Below are positions 22,945-31,821 of a DNA stretch of 64,000 bases, piece by piece; within the stretch, counting starts at the first letter, position 1; every line of letters begins with the position of its first letter. This stretch comes from Sphaerisporangium fuscum (GTDB taxonomy: Bacteria > Actinomycetota > Actinomycetes > Streptosporangiales > Streptosporangiaceae): the NCBI RefSeq assembly GCF_018531465.1, contig NZ_JAHDTF010000036.1, forward strand, positions 60,095 to 124,094. Direction: 5' to 3'. The notes below the pieces were generated by a model. The model was not told where the DNA came from. It saw nothing but the letters and a program-made list of their open reading frames with translations, and made no database searches. Both the position numbers and the translations under genes were made by a program.

Positions 22945-24398
22945 ACGGCACGCTCAAGCGAGCCTCGGTAGCCTGCCTGCTCATGTTCGGGCTGTTGATG
23001 ATCAACATCAACTACCTGCAGGCCGTCAAGGCGGACGGGCTACGCGAGAACCCTCTCAACCGGCGCACCTTCTTCGACCGTTACCAGGTCGAACGCGGCA
23101 TGATCACCGCCGGGGGGCAGACGCTGGCCAAGTCGGTCGACGTCGGCGGCGACTTCCGCTTCCGTCGCAAGTACGTCGACGGCCCGGTCTACGCGCCGGT
23201 CATCGGGTTCTTCGCGCCCGAGAGCGCGAGGGGCATCGAGGCGGCCGAGAACAGCTACCTCGACGGTTCCCACGCCGACCTGTTCGTGCGCCGCACGGTC
23301 GACATGATCACCAACAAGCCGGCTCGGGGCGCGGCCATCGACCTGACGCTCGTGCCGGAGGCTCAGAAGGTCGCCTACGAGGACATGCAGAAGAGCGGCA
23401 AGCGTGGCGCGGTGGTGGCGCTCGACCCGCGCACCGGGGCGATCCTCACCATGGTGTCCCTGCCGAGCTACGACCCCAACACCATGGCGATGCCCGACAA
23501 GTCCAAGGCCGCCGCGGCGTACAACAAGCTCGACAAGGACGACAACAAGCCCCTGCTGAACCGCGCGATCCAGACCACCTACGCCCCCGGCTCGACCTTC
23601 AAGGTGATCACCTCGGCGGCGTACCTCAGTGAGGACGAGTCGCGCGACGTCAACACCACGGTGGACGCGCCGAACGTCCTGCCGCTGCCGGGCACCACGA
23701 TCGGCCTGCGCAACTACCACGGCGAGTCGTGCGGCGGCCGGGCGAGCCTGATCGACGCGCTCACCATCTCCTGCAACACCGCGTTCGGCTCCATGGCGCT
23801 GGAGATGGGGTACGACAAGCTCCAGCAGCAGGCGGCGAAGTTCGGCATCGGCAACGAGATGGCGATCCCGCTGTCGGTCGTCAAGAGCGACATCGGCCCC
23901 AACGAGGACAAGGCGGCACTGGCGCAGACCGCGATCGGGCAGCGCAGCAACCAGATGACCCCGCTCCAGATGGCGATGGTGGCCGCCGGCGTCGCCAACA
24001 AGGGCAAGGTCATGAAGCCCTACCTCGTCAACAAGGTCGTCGGCCCCGACGGCGACGAGATCGACAGCGCGCGGCCGCAGGAGCTCGACGAGGCCGTCAG
24101 CCCCGACGTCGCCGACAAGCTGCGCCAGATGATGATCAGCGTCGTCCAGAACGGCACCGGCAAGGCCGCCGCGCTGCAGGGCACCACCGTGGCCGGCAAG
24201 ACCGGTACGGCCGAGACCAGCAAGAACGCTCCCTCCCACGCCTGGTTCATCTCCTTCGCCCCCGCCGGCGACGGCGAGGAGCCGAAGGTCGCCGTCGCGG
24301 TGTTCGTCGAGTCCGGCAGCGCCGGCAACGACGCCACCGGCGGCGCGGTCGCCGCGCCGATCGCGCACGACGTGATGCAGGCGGTGCTCGGGAAGTGA
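22941..24398 (+). CDS. pbpA: Class B penicillin-binding protein (PbpA-type transpeptidase)
   Basis: 485 residues, ATGA overlap with the SEDS gene. A single membrane anchor (about residues 8-28) is followed by a short PBP-dimer-like region (to about 150) and a transpeptidase domain. That domain carries the three active-site motifs: SxxK as STFK near residue 220, SxN as SCN near 277, and KTGTAE near 420. It cross-links peptides in nascent peptidoglycan with its cognate SEDS polymerase. The gene overlaps the kinase downstream (GTGA), so wall enzyme and sensor kinases are made together. Confidence 0.95.
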   Translation: MNGTLKRASVACLLMFGLLMININYLQAVKADGLRENPLNRRTFFDRYQVERGMITAGGQTLAKSVDVGGDFRFRRKYVDGPVYAPVIGFFAPESARGIEAAENSYLDGSHADLFVRRTVDMITNKPARGAAIDLTLVPEAQKVAYEDMQKSGKRGAVVALDPRTGAILTMVSLPSYDPNTMAMPDKSKAAAAYNKLDKDDNKPLLNRAIQTTYAPGSTFKVITSAAYLSEDESRDVNTTVDAPNVLPLPGTTIGLRNYHGESCGGRASLIDALTISCNTAFGSMALEMGYDKLQQQAAKFGIGNEMAIPLSVVKSDIGPNEDKAALAQTAIGQRSNQMTPLQMAMVAAGVANKGKVMKPYLVNKVVGPDGDEIDSARPQELDEAVSPDVADKLRQMMISVVQNGTGKAAALQGTTVAGKTGTAETSKNAPSHAWFISFAPAGDGEEPKVAVAVFVESGSAGNDATGGAVAAPIAHDVMQAVLGK

Positions 24399-25864
24399 CC
24401 TTCGCCAACCGGGTGCTGAGCAACCGCTACCGGCTGACCGGGCGCATCGCGACCGGCGGCATGGGAGAGGTGTGGCGTGCCTCCGACGAGCTGCTGGGCC
24501 GCGACGTCGCGGTCAAGCTGCTGCGCCAGCACGTCGCCGCGGACCCGGAGTTCCGGCAGCGCTTCCGCAACGAGGCGCGCATCACCGCCGGGCTGGCCGA
24601 CCCCGGTATCGCCCAGGTCTTCGACTACGGCGAGCAGGAGGACATCGCCTTCCTGGTGATGGAGTTGGTGCCGGGCGAGCCGCTGTCGGCGATCCTGGCC
24701 CGCAACACCATGTTGAGCCCGGAGGTGACGCTCGACGTCGTCGGGCAGACGGCCCGGGCGCTGCACACCGCGCACCGGTCCGGGATCATCCACCGCGACA
24801 TCAAGCCCGGGAACCTGCTGGTCACCGAGACCGGGCACATCAAGATCACCGATTTCGGCATCGCCCGCGCCCTCGAGGGCGCGCGGATGACCATGACGGG
24901 CACCGTGCTCGGCACCGCCCAGTACGTCAGCCCCGAGCAGGCCTCCGGCAGCCCGCTGACGCCTTCCACCGACATCTACTCTCTCGGTGTGGTGGCCTAC
25001 GAGTGCCTCGCGGGCCGGCCGCCGTTCACGGCGGGCAACCAGGTGGCGATCGCCCTCCTCCACCTCAACGAGCAGACACCCCCGCTGCCCGAGAGCGTGC
25101 CGAAGCCGGTGCGCGACCTGGTCGTCGCCATGCTCGCCAAGAGCCCCGAGCACCGTCCCGCCACCGCGCAGGAGCTCGCCGACCGCGCCATGGTGCTGCG
25201 TGACTCGCTCGCCGCGTCGGCCGATACGAACCTCAGCATGCTGACCGACCCCTCCGGGTACGCGATCCGGGAGGCGACGCAACGGCAGGCCGACTCCTCC
25301 GGCTTCACCACCCGGGAGACGACCGGACGACAGGCCACCCCCTACGAGGGCCTGTACGAGGCCTCTGAGCCGCTCTCACCGCCCACGCCGACGCGAGTGG
25401 GGCGCCCGCCCGCTCCGACGGCGCGTCAGGCGCACCCGGCGGGCAAGCGGCGTCGCGGGCGCCGTACGGCCGTCGGCATCTTCGCGGCGGCGGGATGCGC
25501 GGCGGCGGTGGGCTTCGGAGCGCTCGCGGCGGGCGGGCTGCCCGAGCTGGGTCTCGACAACGGGCCCACCACACAGCCGGTCACCCCGGCCGGCTCCGAG
25601 CCGGCTTCCACGCGGCCGGTCTCATCGCCGGAGCCGACCCGGACATCATCTCGACCAAGACCGGTGACGCCTGTCAAGCCGACGGTGTCACGGTCGGCTA
25701 CGGTAAGCAGGTCGGCGACACCCACCCGGCGACGGACGCCGAAGCCAACTCCGTCACCTTCCCCGACCCCTACTCCGACGCCCACACCGACCCCCGCGCC
25801 GAGTGACACACCAAGCCCCAGTGCATCCACAAGCACCACAATCCCCCCGAATGGGGAGACGTAA
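24395..25864 (+). CDS. pknA: PknA-type membrane Ser/Thr protein kinase
   Basis: 489 residues from a GTG in a 4-nt overlap. The kinase domain spans 10-270, with glycine loop GRIATGGMGEVW, K41, HRDIKPGN (D135), DFG (153-155) and SPEQ. A juxtamembrane linker leads to one membrane helix (358-380). The external tail is about 105 residues of Pro/Ser/Thr (PTPTPTPT runs) without PASTA domains, as in PknA. The kinase phosphorylates cell-shape and division proteins, among them FHA and FtsZ-linked targets. The gene precedes pknB by 82 bp. Confidence 0.94.
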   Translation: MTFANRVLSNRYRLTGRIATGGMGEVWRASDELLGRDVAVKLLRQHVAADPEFRQRFRNEARITAGLADPGIAQVFDYGEQEDIAFLVMELVPGEPLSAILARNTMLSPEVTLDVVGQTARALHTAHRSGIIHRDIKPGNLLVTETGHIKITDFGIARALEGARMTMTGTVLGTAQYVSPEQASGSPLTPSTDIYSLGVVAYECLAGRPPFTAGNQVAIALLHLNEQTPPLPESVPKPVRDLVVAMLAKSPEHRPATAQELADRAMVLRDSLAASADTNLSMLTDPSGYAIREATQRQADSSGFTTRETTGRQATPYEGLYEASEPLSPPTPTRVGRPPAPTARQAHPAGKRRRGRRTAVGIFAAAGCAAAVGFGALAAGGLPELGLDNGPTTQPVTPAGSEPASTRPVSSPEPTRTSSRPRPVTPVKPTVSRSATVSRSATPTRRRTPKPTPSPSPTPTPTPTPTPAPSDTPSPSASTSTTIPPNGET

Positions 25865-25946
25865 TGTGGCGAGGGGTCGATGATGGACACCGGCAGCCGC
25901 ACCGCGGGCGGGTACCCAAGATGAACGGCAAGGGACAGTGCAGGAA

Positions 25947-27815
25947 ATGACTCAGCCTCGGCTACTCGGTGGTCGCTATGAGCTCGACGGAGTCGTCGGG
26001 CGCGGCGGCATGGCCGAGGTCTATCGTGCCCGGGACATCCGGCTGGACCGCGTCGTCGCGATCAAGACGCTGCGAGCCGACCTGGCGAGAGATCATACCT
26101 TCCAGGCCCGTTTCCGCAGGGAAGCCCAGTCGGCCGCGTCCTTGAACCACCCGTCGGTGGTCGCGGTGTACGACACCGGAGAGGACACGACCGAAGGCAC
26201 GCCGGTGCCGTACATCGTCATGGAGTTCGTCGACGGGCGCACCCTCCGTGACGTGCTGCGGTCCGACCGCCGCCTGATGCCCGAGCGTGCGTTGGAGCTG
26301 GTCGACGGCATCCTGCGTGCCCTCGACTACAGCCACCGCGGCGGCATCGTCCACCGTGACATCAAGCCCGCCAACGTGATGATCACGCTCGCGGGCGACG
26401 TCAAGGTGATGGACTTCGGCATCGCCCGGGCCATGGCCGACTCCGCGGCCACCATGACGCAGACCGCCCAGGTGATCGGCACGGCGCAGTACCTCTCGCC
26501 CGAGCAGGCGAGGGGCGAGCGCGTCGACGCGCGCAGCGACATCTACTCCACCGGCTGCGTGCTGTACGAGCTGCTCACCGGCCACCCGCCGTTCACCGGC
26601 GACTCCCCTGTGGCCATCGCCTACCAGCACGTCCGCGAGGACCCGATCCCGCCCTCGCAGATCGACCCCGAAATCCCCAAGTGGGCCGACGCCATCGTCC
26701 TGAAGGCCATGGCGAAGGACCCGGCGCACCGCTACCAGAGCGCCGCCGAGATGCGGGCCGACATCCAGCGGGCGCTGTCGGGCATGCCGGTCGACGCCGC
26801 GCAGACGATGGCGCTCAACCAGAACGGCTACACCGGGCAGCAGACCCGCACGCTCAACGCGCCCGGCGGCCCGGCCACGCAGCGGACGACGGCCGTACCC
26901 CCGTACGAGTACGCGCCGACGCAGGTGGGAAGTGCCCCCGGCGGTGGCGGCGGCCGCATGGAGCGCCGCCGGGCCAACAGCGGGAACACCGCCCTGAAGA
27001 CCGCGGCCTGGATCCTCATCCCCCTGCTGATCATCGGCGCCTTCATCGGCGTCGGTTACAAGTTCCTGAGCTCCCCCGGCAACCAGGACACCGCGAGCAA
27101 GGTCCAGATCCCCCTGCTCAAGGGGCAGACGGCTGAGGCGGCCCAGCAGCGGCTCCAGGATCTCGGGCTGAAGGTCCAGATCACCGAGCAGTACGACTCC
27201 GACGCCGAGAAGGGCACGGTCATCAGCACCCAGCCCGCTTCGGGCGAGGAGGTGGCCAAGGCCAGCACCGTCCAGCTCCTCGTGTCCAAGGGCGTCGAGA
27301 AGAAGACGGTTCCGGACGTGGTCGGCTCCACCCTCGAAGAGGCGACGAGCGCACTGGAGAAGGCGGGGCTCAAGGCACAGGTCAAGAGCGTGGTGTCCCA
27401 GCGGGAGCAGGGCAAGGTCTTCCAGACCAAGCCGACCGCCGGTGAGAAGGTCGACGAGGGCAGCCTGGTCACGCTCTACGTGCCGAAGCAGCAGATCGAG
27501 GTTCCCGACGTCGTCGGCCAGAGCGAGAAGGACGCGAAGGCGACGCTGACGGGCGCCGGATTCAAGGTCAAGGTCAGCAAGCAGCCGAGCGCGGACAAGC
27601 CCGAGGGCAGCGTCATCAGCCAGTCGCCGCAGGGCGGCGCCAAGCTGACGTCCGGTTCGACGATCTTCCTGGTGGTGTCCTCGGGCCCGCCGCAGGAGAC
27701 CGTGCCGACCGACCAGCCGACCGACCAGCAGTCGCCGCCGACCGACGAGCCGACGGACACGCCGACGACGGACGACCCGTTCAGCGAGCCCCCGCCGGAC
27801 GACTTCAGCAACTGA
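25947..27815 (+). CDS. pknB: PknB: PASTA-domain Ser/Thr protein kinase
   Basis: 622 residues from the ATG (MTQPRLLGGRYEL); a GTG 9 nt upstream is possible. Kinase domain 10-275 has K40, HRDIKPAN (D138), DFG (156-158) and activation-loop threonines 171 and 173 in TMTQTAQVIGTAQY. One membrane helix (352-374) leads to three PASTA repeats (about 386-450, 451-516, 517-583), then an acidic Pro/Thr tail. PASTA modules sense muropeptides and lipid II, so this is the receptor that couples wall state to division. It is the last gene of the operon and is followed by a terminator. Confidence 0.96.
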   Translation: MTQPRLLGGRYELDGVVGRGGMAEVYRARDIRLDRVVAIKTLRADLARDHTFQARFRREAQSAASLNHPSVVAVYDTGEDTTEGTPVPYIVMEFVDGRTLRDVLRSDRRLMPERALELVDGILRALDYSHRGGIVHRDIKPANVMITLAGDVKVMDFGIARAMADSAATMTQTAQVIGTAQYLSPEQARGERVDARSDIYSTGCVLYELLTGHPPFTGDSPVAIAYQHVREDPIPPSQIDPEIPKWADAIVLKAMAKDPAHRYQSAAEMRADIQRALSGMPVDAAQTMALNQNGYTGQQTRTLNAPGGPATQRTTAVPPYEYAPTQVGSAPGGGGGRMERRRANSGNTALKTAAWILIPLLIIGAFIGVGYKFLSSPGNQDTASKVQIPLLKGQTAEAAQQRLQDLGLKVQITEQYDSDAEKGTVISTQPASGEEVAKASTVQLLVSKGVEKKTVPDVVGSTLEEATSALEKAGLKAQVKSVVSQREQGKVFQTKPTAGEKVDEGSLVTLYVPKQQIEVPDVVGQSEKDAKATLTGAGFKVKVSKQPSADKPEGSVISQSPQGGAKLTSGSTIFLVVSSGPPQETVPTDQPTDQQSPPTDEPTDTPTTDDPFSEPPPDDFSN

Positions 27816-27820
27816 CGGCC

Positions 27821-27863
27821 CCGGAAGGCCTCTCCCGCTCTGGGAGGGGCCTTCCGGCGTTTT
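27821..27863 (+). terminator. Terminator after pknB
   Basis: CCGGAAGGCC-TCTCCC pairs with GGGAG-GGGCCTTCCGG, followed by CGTTTTC. It ends the fhaA-pknB operon. Confidence 0.88.
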
Positions 27864-27978
27864 CACCGAGTCGCCCACCGTACGACGGCGCCGGCCCCGG
27901 ACGTGAGGAGAGGGTCTCCGCCGCTCGGGGGCGACGGCGGAGACCCTCATCCGGTAGTCGTCACAGAGACGCTCGGCG

Positions 27979-28551
27979 TTACACGATTTGGGCGAGCCAG
28001 TTGGCGAGAAGTTTGTGACCGTGGTCGGAGAGCACCGACTCGGGGTGGAACTGCACTCCCTCGACCCGGGCCGACCTGTGCCGCAGCCCCATGATGACCC
28101 CGCTCTCGGTGACAGCGGTGATCTCCAGTACGTCGGGCACGGTCTCGGGGACGACGGCGAGCGAGTGGTAGCGGGTCATGGTGACCGGCGAGGGAAGGCC
28201 GGTGAAGACGCCCTTGCCGTCGTGGCTGATCTGACTGGTACGGCCGTGCATCAGTTCGGGCGCGCGGGCCACCACGCCTCCGTAGGCCACGGCGATGGCC
28301 TGGTGACCGAGGCAGACCCCGAGCAGCGGCACGTCGTGCCCCGCGCAGAACTCCACCAGGGGGACGCTCACCCCGGCCGCCTCGGGCGTACCGGGCCCGG
28401 GACTGATGACCACGCCGTCGTACGCCTCGGCGTCCTCCACGCGCACGTGGTCGCGCGGCAGGACGTCGCACTCGGCGCCCAGCTGGCGGAGGTATTGGAC
28501 GATCGTGTGGACGAAACTGTCATGGTTGTCCACGACGAGGACGCGGGTCAT
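27979..28551 (-). CDS. Glutamine amidotransferase component II (TrpG/PabA)
   Basis: 190 residues, a class I amidotransferase with ISPGPGTPEAAG (oxyanion region), nucleophile C80 in GVCLGHQ and the HPE pair H169/E171 in VQFHPESVLSDHG. It releases ammonia from glutamine for anthranilate or aminodeoxychorismate synthase component I, which is not nearby. Its place next to pknB and a sortase is conserved in actinobacteria, where it is usually called pabA or trpG; the pathway cannot be told from sequence. The start overlaps the stop of the small membrane protein gene upstream. Confidence 0.93.
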   Translation of the reverse strand: MTRVLVVDNHDSFVHTIVQYLRQLGAECDVLPRDHVRVEDAEAYDGVVISPGPGTPEAAGVSVPLVEFCAGHDVPLLGVCLGHQAIAVAYGGVVARAPELMHGRTSQISHDGKGVFTGLPSPVTMTRYHSLAVVPETVPDVLEITAVTESGVIMGLRHRSARVEGVQFHPESVLSDHGHKLLANWLAQIV

Positions 28552-28706
28552 TGGCCTACCGTCACCCGATCAAGAGGCACGTGCGGTTCGAGCGAAGGGA
28601 ACACGACATACCAGAGTACGACCCCCGCGAGACCGGCCAGCAGCAGCATCGTGACCACCTTGACCCAGGTGGGGCCGGGGATGACGCGCCAGATCCATCC
28701 GTACAT
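28548..28706 (-). CDS. Small single-pass membrane protein (52 aa)
   Basis: Starts MYGWIWRVIPGPTWVKVV with GAGGA 7 nt upstream of the ATG. One membrane helix (residues 16-38, VKVVTMLLLAGLAGVVLWYVVF) is followed by a short tail ending LDRVTVGQ. It lies between the sortase and the amidotransferase gene, overlapping the latter (ATGA). The same small gene recurs at this locus in related genera. Function unknown; it could be a sortase or division accessory. Confidence 0.85.
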   Translation of the reverse strand: MYGWIWRVIPGPTWVKVVTMLLLAGLAGVVLWYVVFPSLEPHVPLDRVTVGQ

Positions 28707-28744
28707 CCGGTCTTCCTCGCTTCCGTGGGCCGCGGGAGGGCCGC

Positions 28745-29362
28745 TCAGCTCGTCCGGCGCTCCCGCGTGCCCTTCAGGACGCCGTAGACGATGAGCCGCT
28801 GCCGGGCGGAGTATTCGGGGTGACACGTGGTCAGGGTGATCATGGCCCGCGTGGGGTGGGTGCCGGGGTGGCCGGGCACGGGGGCGATGACGTCCACGTC
28901 GGTGGGGTACACGACCTGCTTGCCGGAGACCCGGTAGGTGTAGCGGGCCTCGGGTGCGTCGATGATGATGTCGTCGCCGCGCCGCAACTCGCCGATGCGG
29001 TTGAACGGCGCGGCGTACGTCGTGCGGTGCCCGGACAGCACGAAGTTGCCCACCTTGCCGGGCATCGCGGTCCCGGGGTAGTGCCCAGGCCCCTTGCGCA
29101 GGTCGTCGGGGGTGACGCCTTCGAGGATGGCGTATTCGTAGCGGCGGCCGAGGCGGGGGATCCGGATCAGCGCGAGCGCGTCACCCAGGTCGATCTTGCC
29201 GAGCTTGGCCGGCCGGGATTTCTCCAGCAGCTCCTGCTTGAGGATCTGCTGGCTCCACTCGGTGTAGGAGCTGGTCCCCCACAGCAGGTAGGCGCAGAAC
29301 AGGAGCGTGACCAGGCCCGCCGTGACGCTGAGCTCGCCACCGGCCCGCAGCAGCGTCCTCAC
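28745..29362 (-). CDS. srtE: Class E sortase
   Basis: 205 residues from a GTG without a good ribosome site. An N-terminal membrane helix (residues 8-28) precedes the sortase beta-barrel. Catalytic residues are H112 (LSGHRTTYAAPF), C180 (TLTTCHPEYSARQR) and R188. The TLTTC form with YSARQR fits class E enzymes of high-GC Gram-positives, which anchor LAXTG-type surface proteins to peptidoglycan. No substrate with such a motif is seen in this window. It is followed by the small membrane protein and the amidotransferase in the same direction. Confidence 0.93.
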   Translation of the reverse strand: MRTLLRAGGELSVTAGLVTLLFCAYLLWGTSSYTEWSQQILKQELLEKSRPAKLGKIDLGDALALIRIPRLGRRYEYAILEGVTPDDLRKGPGHYPGTAMPGKVGNFVLSGHRTTYAAPFNRIGELRRGDDIIIDAPEARYTYRVSGKQVVYPTDVDVIAPVPGHPGTHPTRAMITLTTCHPEYSARQRLIVYGVLKGTRERRTS

Positions 29363-29716
29363 GGCGCGGCGGCGCCGCAGCGGCGCGCGGGGCCCGTCGG
29401 CCGGGTGGATGGGTCGGCAGCAGGCGGCATGGTCGCGAGAGTCCGGGTCGAAGGGTCGAATGGTCGGCGCGCGTACCGCGCCCTGCCTGGTCAGCGTATC
29501 GACGCCCCCACGCGGCGTCCCGGCGACGAGCGGCCCTTGGCTCCAACTTTGCCCGGCGGGGCGCGGCCCGGGTTCGTCCGGGCTGGACGACAGTTACGTC
29601 TGGAATCGCCGTTCGACGCCCGCGCCGACTAGGCTTACACCGGTCTTCGTACACCAGCCATTACGCTGGCTGCCAGAGCCCGCGACACCTCGCGGGTCCC
29701 CACCAGGAGAGCTGCC
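29363..29716. other. Intergenic region between sortase and crgA
   Basis: Shared upstream region of two divergent genes; no gene is supported. A small inverted repeat CCAGC-CATTAC-GCTGG at 29655-29670 lies about 45 nt before crgA. No convincing promoter hexamers are seen. Confidence 0.4.
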
Positions 29717-29962
29717 GTGCCCAAGTCCCGCACCCGCAAGAAGGCGGTCTACACTCCGCCGCAGAAGTCGCAGCAAGTCAAGGTGAGCCCCCGCTGGCTG
29801 GCACCGGTCATGGTCGTTTCGTGGATCATCGGCATCCTGTGGATCGCGGTGTACTACATCGTGCCGTCGGCGCCGGGCATCTCCACGCTCAACCAGTGGA
29901 ACCTGCTCGTCGGGTTCGTCTTCATCATCTTCGGCGTGATCCTGTCCACTCGCTGGCGCTGA
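29717..29962 (+). CDS. crgA: CrgA cell-division inhibitor/divisome protein
   Basis: 81 residues, preceded by AGGAGAGC. It starts PKSRTRKK, followed by two membrane helices (about 28-50 and 60-78, with LAPVMVVSWIIGILWIAVYYIV and WNLLVGFVFIIFGVILSTRWR), which is the full CrgA signature. In Streptomyces CrgA coordinates sporulation septation by limiting FtsZ rings. In mycobacteria it recruits PBPs and FtsQ. The location near pknB and the chromosomal origin is conserved. Confidence 0.96.
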   Translation: MPKSRTRKKAVYTPPQKSQQVKVSPRWLAPVMVVSWIIGILWIAVYYIVPSAPGISTLNQWNLLVGFVFIIFGVILSTRWR

Positions 29963-29974
29963 GCCGGAGGGGTG

Positions 29975-29996
29975 TTTTCCACAGGTTTTATCCACA
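29975..29996. promoter_or_regulatory. Two DnaA-box-like 9-mers after crgA
   Basis: TTTTCCACA at 29975-29983 and TTATCCACA, the classical consensus DnaA box, at 29988-29996 lie 13 bp apart in the same orientation, between crgA and the rhomboid gene. A third near match, TAATCCACA, lies at 30940-30948 upstream of the rhomboid gene. This is close to, but not in, the usual dnaA-dnaN origin. Confidence 0.5.
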
Positions 29997-30027
29997 ACCT
30001 GGGGAAGCACGCCTCCGGCCTGCGGTT

Positions 30028-30909
30028 CTAGCCTCCGAGCGGCGTCACGAGCATCACGACGAGCACGAAGGCGACGAGCACCGCCAGAGCCGTTCCGAAC
30101 TGGAACGCCGTGCGGTTCCTGCCCGCGCCGGGCGCGTAGGCGAACAGCCCCGTGACGACCACTCCCGTGACGAGGCCGCCCAGGTGTCCCTGCCAGCTGA
30201 TGCCGGGGATCACGAAGGTCAGCACGACGTTGATCCCGATCAGCCAGAGCACACCGCGCACGTCGTACCCCATGCGGCGGGCGATCACGAACATCGCGCC
30301 GAACAGGCCGTAGATCGCCCCGGACGCTCCGACGGCGACGCTGCCGAAGAGGTAGACCGCCACCGAGCTGCCCAGTGCCGCCAGGAGGTACAGCGCCGCG
30401 AACCGCGCCGAGCCGAGGATCCTCTCCAACTGCGGGCCGATGGCGTACAGCGCCCACATGTTGAACAGGATGTGCCAGTAGGACGGCGGCGGCGCGTGCA
30501 GGAACGCCCCGGTGACCAGGCGCCACCACTCGCCGGCGGCGACGTGGTAGGACGACATCGCGAATTGGTTGAGGACGGTGTCGGTGTTCAGCAGCTCACC
30601 GAGGTAGGCCAGCACGTTGATCGCCAGCAGCGTCCAGGTGACGACGGGCGTGGCGACGCTCCTGCCGCCGAGGGGCGCCTCGGCGCGCCGGACCGTCCTG
30701 TTGCCCTCGTGCACGCACTCGACGCACTGGTGGCCGACCGCGGCCGCCCGCATGCAGTCGGGGCAGATCGGCCGGTCGCAGCGCTGGCAGCGCACGTAGG
30801 TCTCGCGGTCGGGGTGCCGGTAGCACGTGGGCACCGAGCCGTGGTCGGACGGCTGCGGCGGCCCGGAGGGCCGGTCGGACGGCTGCGGGTGGTCTGGCTG
30901 AGTGGTCAT
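30028..30909 (-). CDS. Rhomboid-family intramembrane serine protease with zinc-ribbon N-terminus
   Basis: 293 residues from an ATG (MTTQPDHPQ); upstream codons in frame have atypical composition. Residues 25-70 hold a Cys/His zinc ribbon (CYRHPDRETYVRCQRCDRPICPDCM, then CVEC). Six membrane helices follow with the rhomboid motifs WWRLVTGAFLHA, HILFNMWALYAIG, the catalytic serine in GASGAIYGLFGA and the His in WQGHLGGLVTG. The protease cleaves membrane-protein helices. The gene is conserved near crgA and the cyclophilin in actinobacteria. Confidence 0.93.
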   Translation of the reverse strand: MTTQPDHPQPSDRPSGPPQPSDHGSVPTCYRHPDRETYVRCQRCDRPICPDCMRAAAVGHQCVECVHEGNRTVRRAEAPLGGRSVATPVVTWTLLAINVLAYLGELLNTDTVLNQFAMSSYHVAAGEWWRLVTGAFLHAPPPSYWHILFNMWALYAIGPQLERILGSARFAALYLLAALGSSVAVYLFGSVAVGASGAIYGLFGAMFVIARRMGYDVRGVLWLIGINVVLTFVIPGISWQGHLGGLVTGVVVTGLFAYAPGAGRNRTAFQFGTALAVLVAFVLVVMLVTPLGG

Positions 30910-31122
30910 CGCCTGTCGAGGCCCCTTCGCCTGTGCGCTTAATCCACAGACTGCCACCCTATTCACCGCTCCGGGCTCCCGGCGCCACCCGAAACACGTG
31001 CCGTTTTCCACCCGGCCCCCCAGGCCGGGCGTCCGTGCCGCCACCACCCGGTGACGGCACGCCGCTCACTGCCCAATGGCCTCGCTGACTCCGCTCAATG
31101 GCCTCGCTGCGCTCGGCGGCGA

Positions 31123-31656
31123 TCAGGCGGGGACGCGCTCGATCGTCACTTCCTGGATGACCACGTCGGTCAGCGGGCGGTCCTGGCGGGTGGGCGTCTT
31201 GGAGATGGCGTCCACCACGTCGGCGCCCTCGATCACCTCACCGAAGATGGTGTGCTTGCCGTTGAGGTGCGGCGTGGGCACCACGGTGATGAAGAACTGG
31301 GAGCCGTTGGTCCCGCGGCCGAAGCGCTTGCCGGCGTTGGCCATGGCCAGCAGGTAGGGACGGTTGAACTGCAGTTCCGGGTGGATCTCGTCGTCGAAGT
31401 TGTAGCCCGGGCCGCCGATGCCCTTACCCAGCGGGTCACCGCCCTGGATCATGAAGTTCTCGATGACACGGTGGAAGATCGTGCCGTCGTACAGCTTGTC
31501 GTTGGTCTTCTCACCGGTCTCGGGGTGGGTCCACTCGCGGGTGCCCTCGGCGAGCTCCACGAAGTTGCGGACGGTCTTCGGCGCGTGGTCGGGGAAAAGG
31601 CGGACCTTGATGTCTCCGAGAGTGGTGCGGAGCTTGGCGATGAGATTCTCAGCCAC
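31123..31656 (-). CDS. ppiA: Cyclophilin-type peptidyl-prolyl cis-trans isomerase
   Basis: 177 residues, cytoplasmic, no signal peptide. It has the cyclophilin core FHRVIENFMIQGGDPLG (catalytic Arg and FMIQGGD), MANAGKRFGRGTNGSQFFITVVPTPHLNGKHTIFGEVIEG and a C-terminal IERVPA. It speeds proline isomerisation during folding. The gene is the usual ppiA of the origin-proximal region, upstream of the rhomboid gene and in the same direction. Confidence 0.94.
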   Translation of the reverse strand: MAENLIAKLRTTLGDIKVRLFPDHAPKTVRNFVELAEGTREWTHPETGEKTNDKLYDGTIFHRVIENFMIQGGDPLGKGIGGPGYNFDDEIHPELQFNRPYLLAMANAGKRFGRGTNGSQFFITVVPTPHLNGKHTIFGEVIEGADVVDAISKTPTRQDRPLTDVVIQEVTIERVPA

Positions 31657-31821
31657 GATCGGACTGCCCCCTTCGATATGCCCGTTTCAGGGCCTCATTT
31701 GCGATGTTTTGCTGGCGATGGCGCATTGGCCTACCCGGCATCCTCCCACGCCTCGTCAGGATTGAGCCGCTTTCGAGCGGGAAGGTGCTCCTGCGGGGCC
31801 CCAAGGACAGGGGAGGTTATC

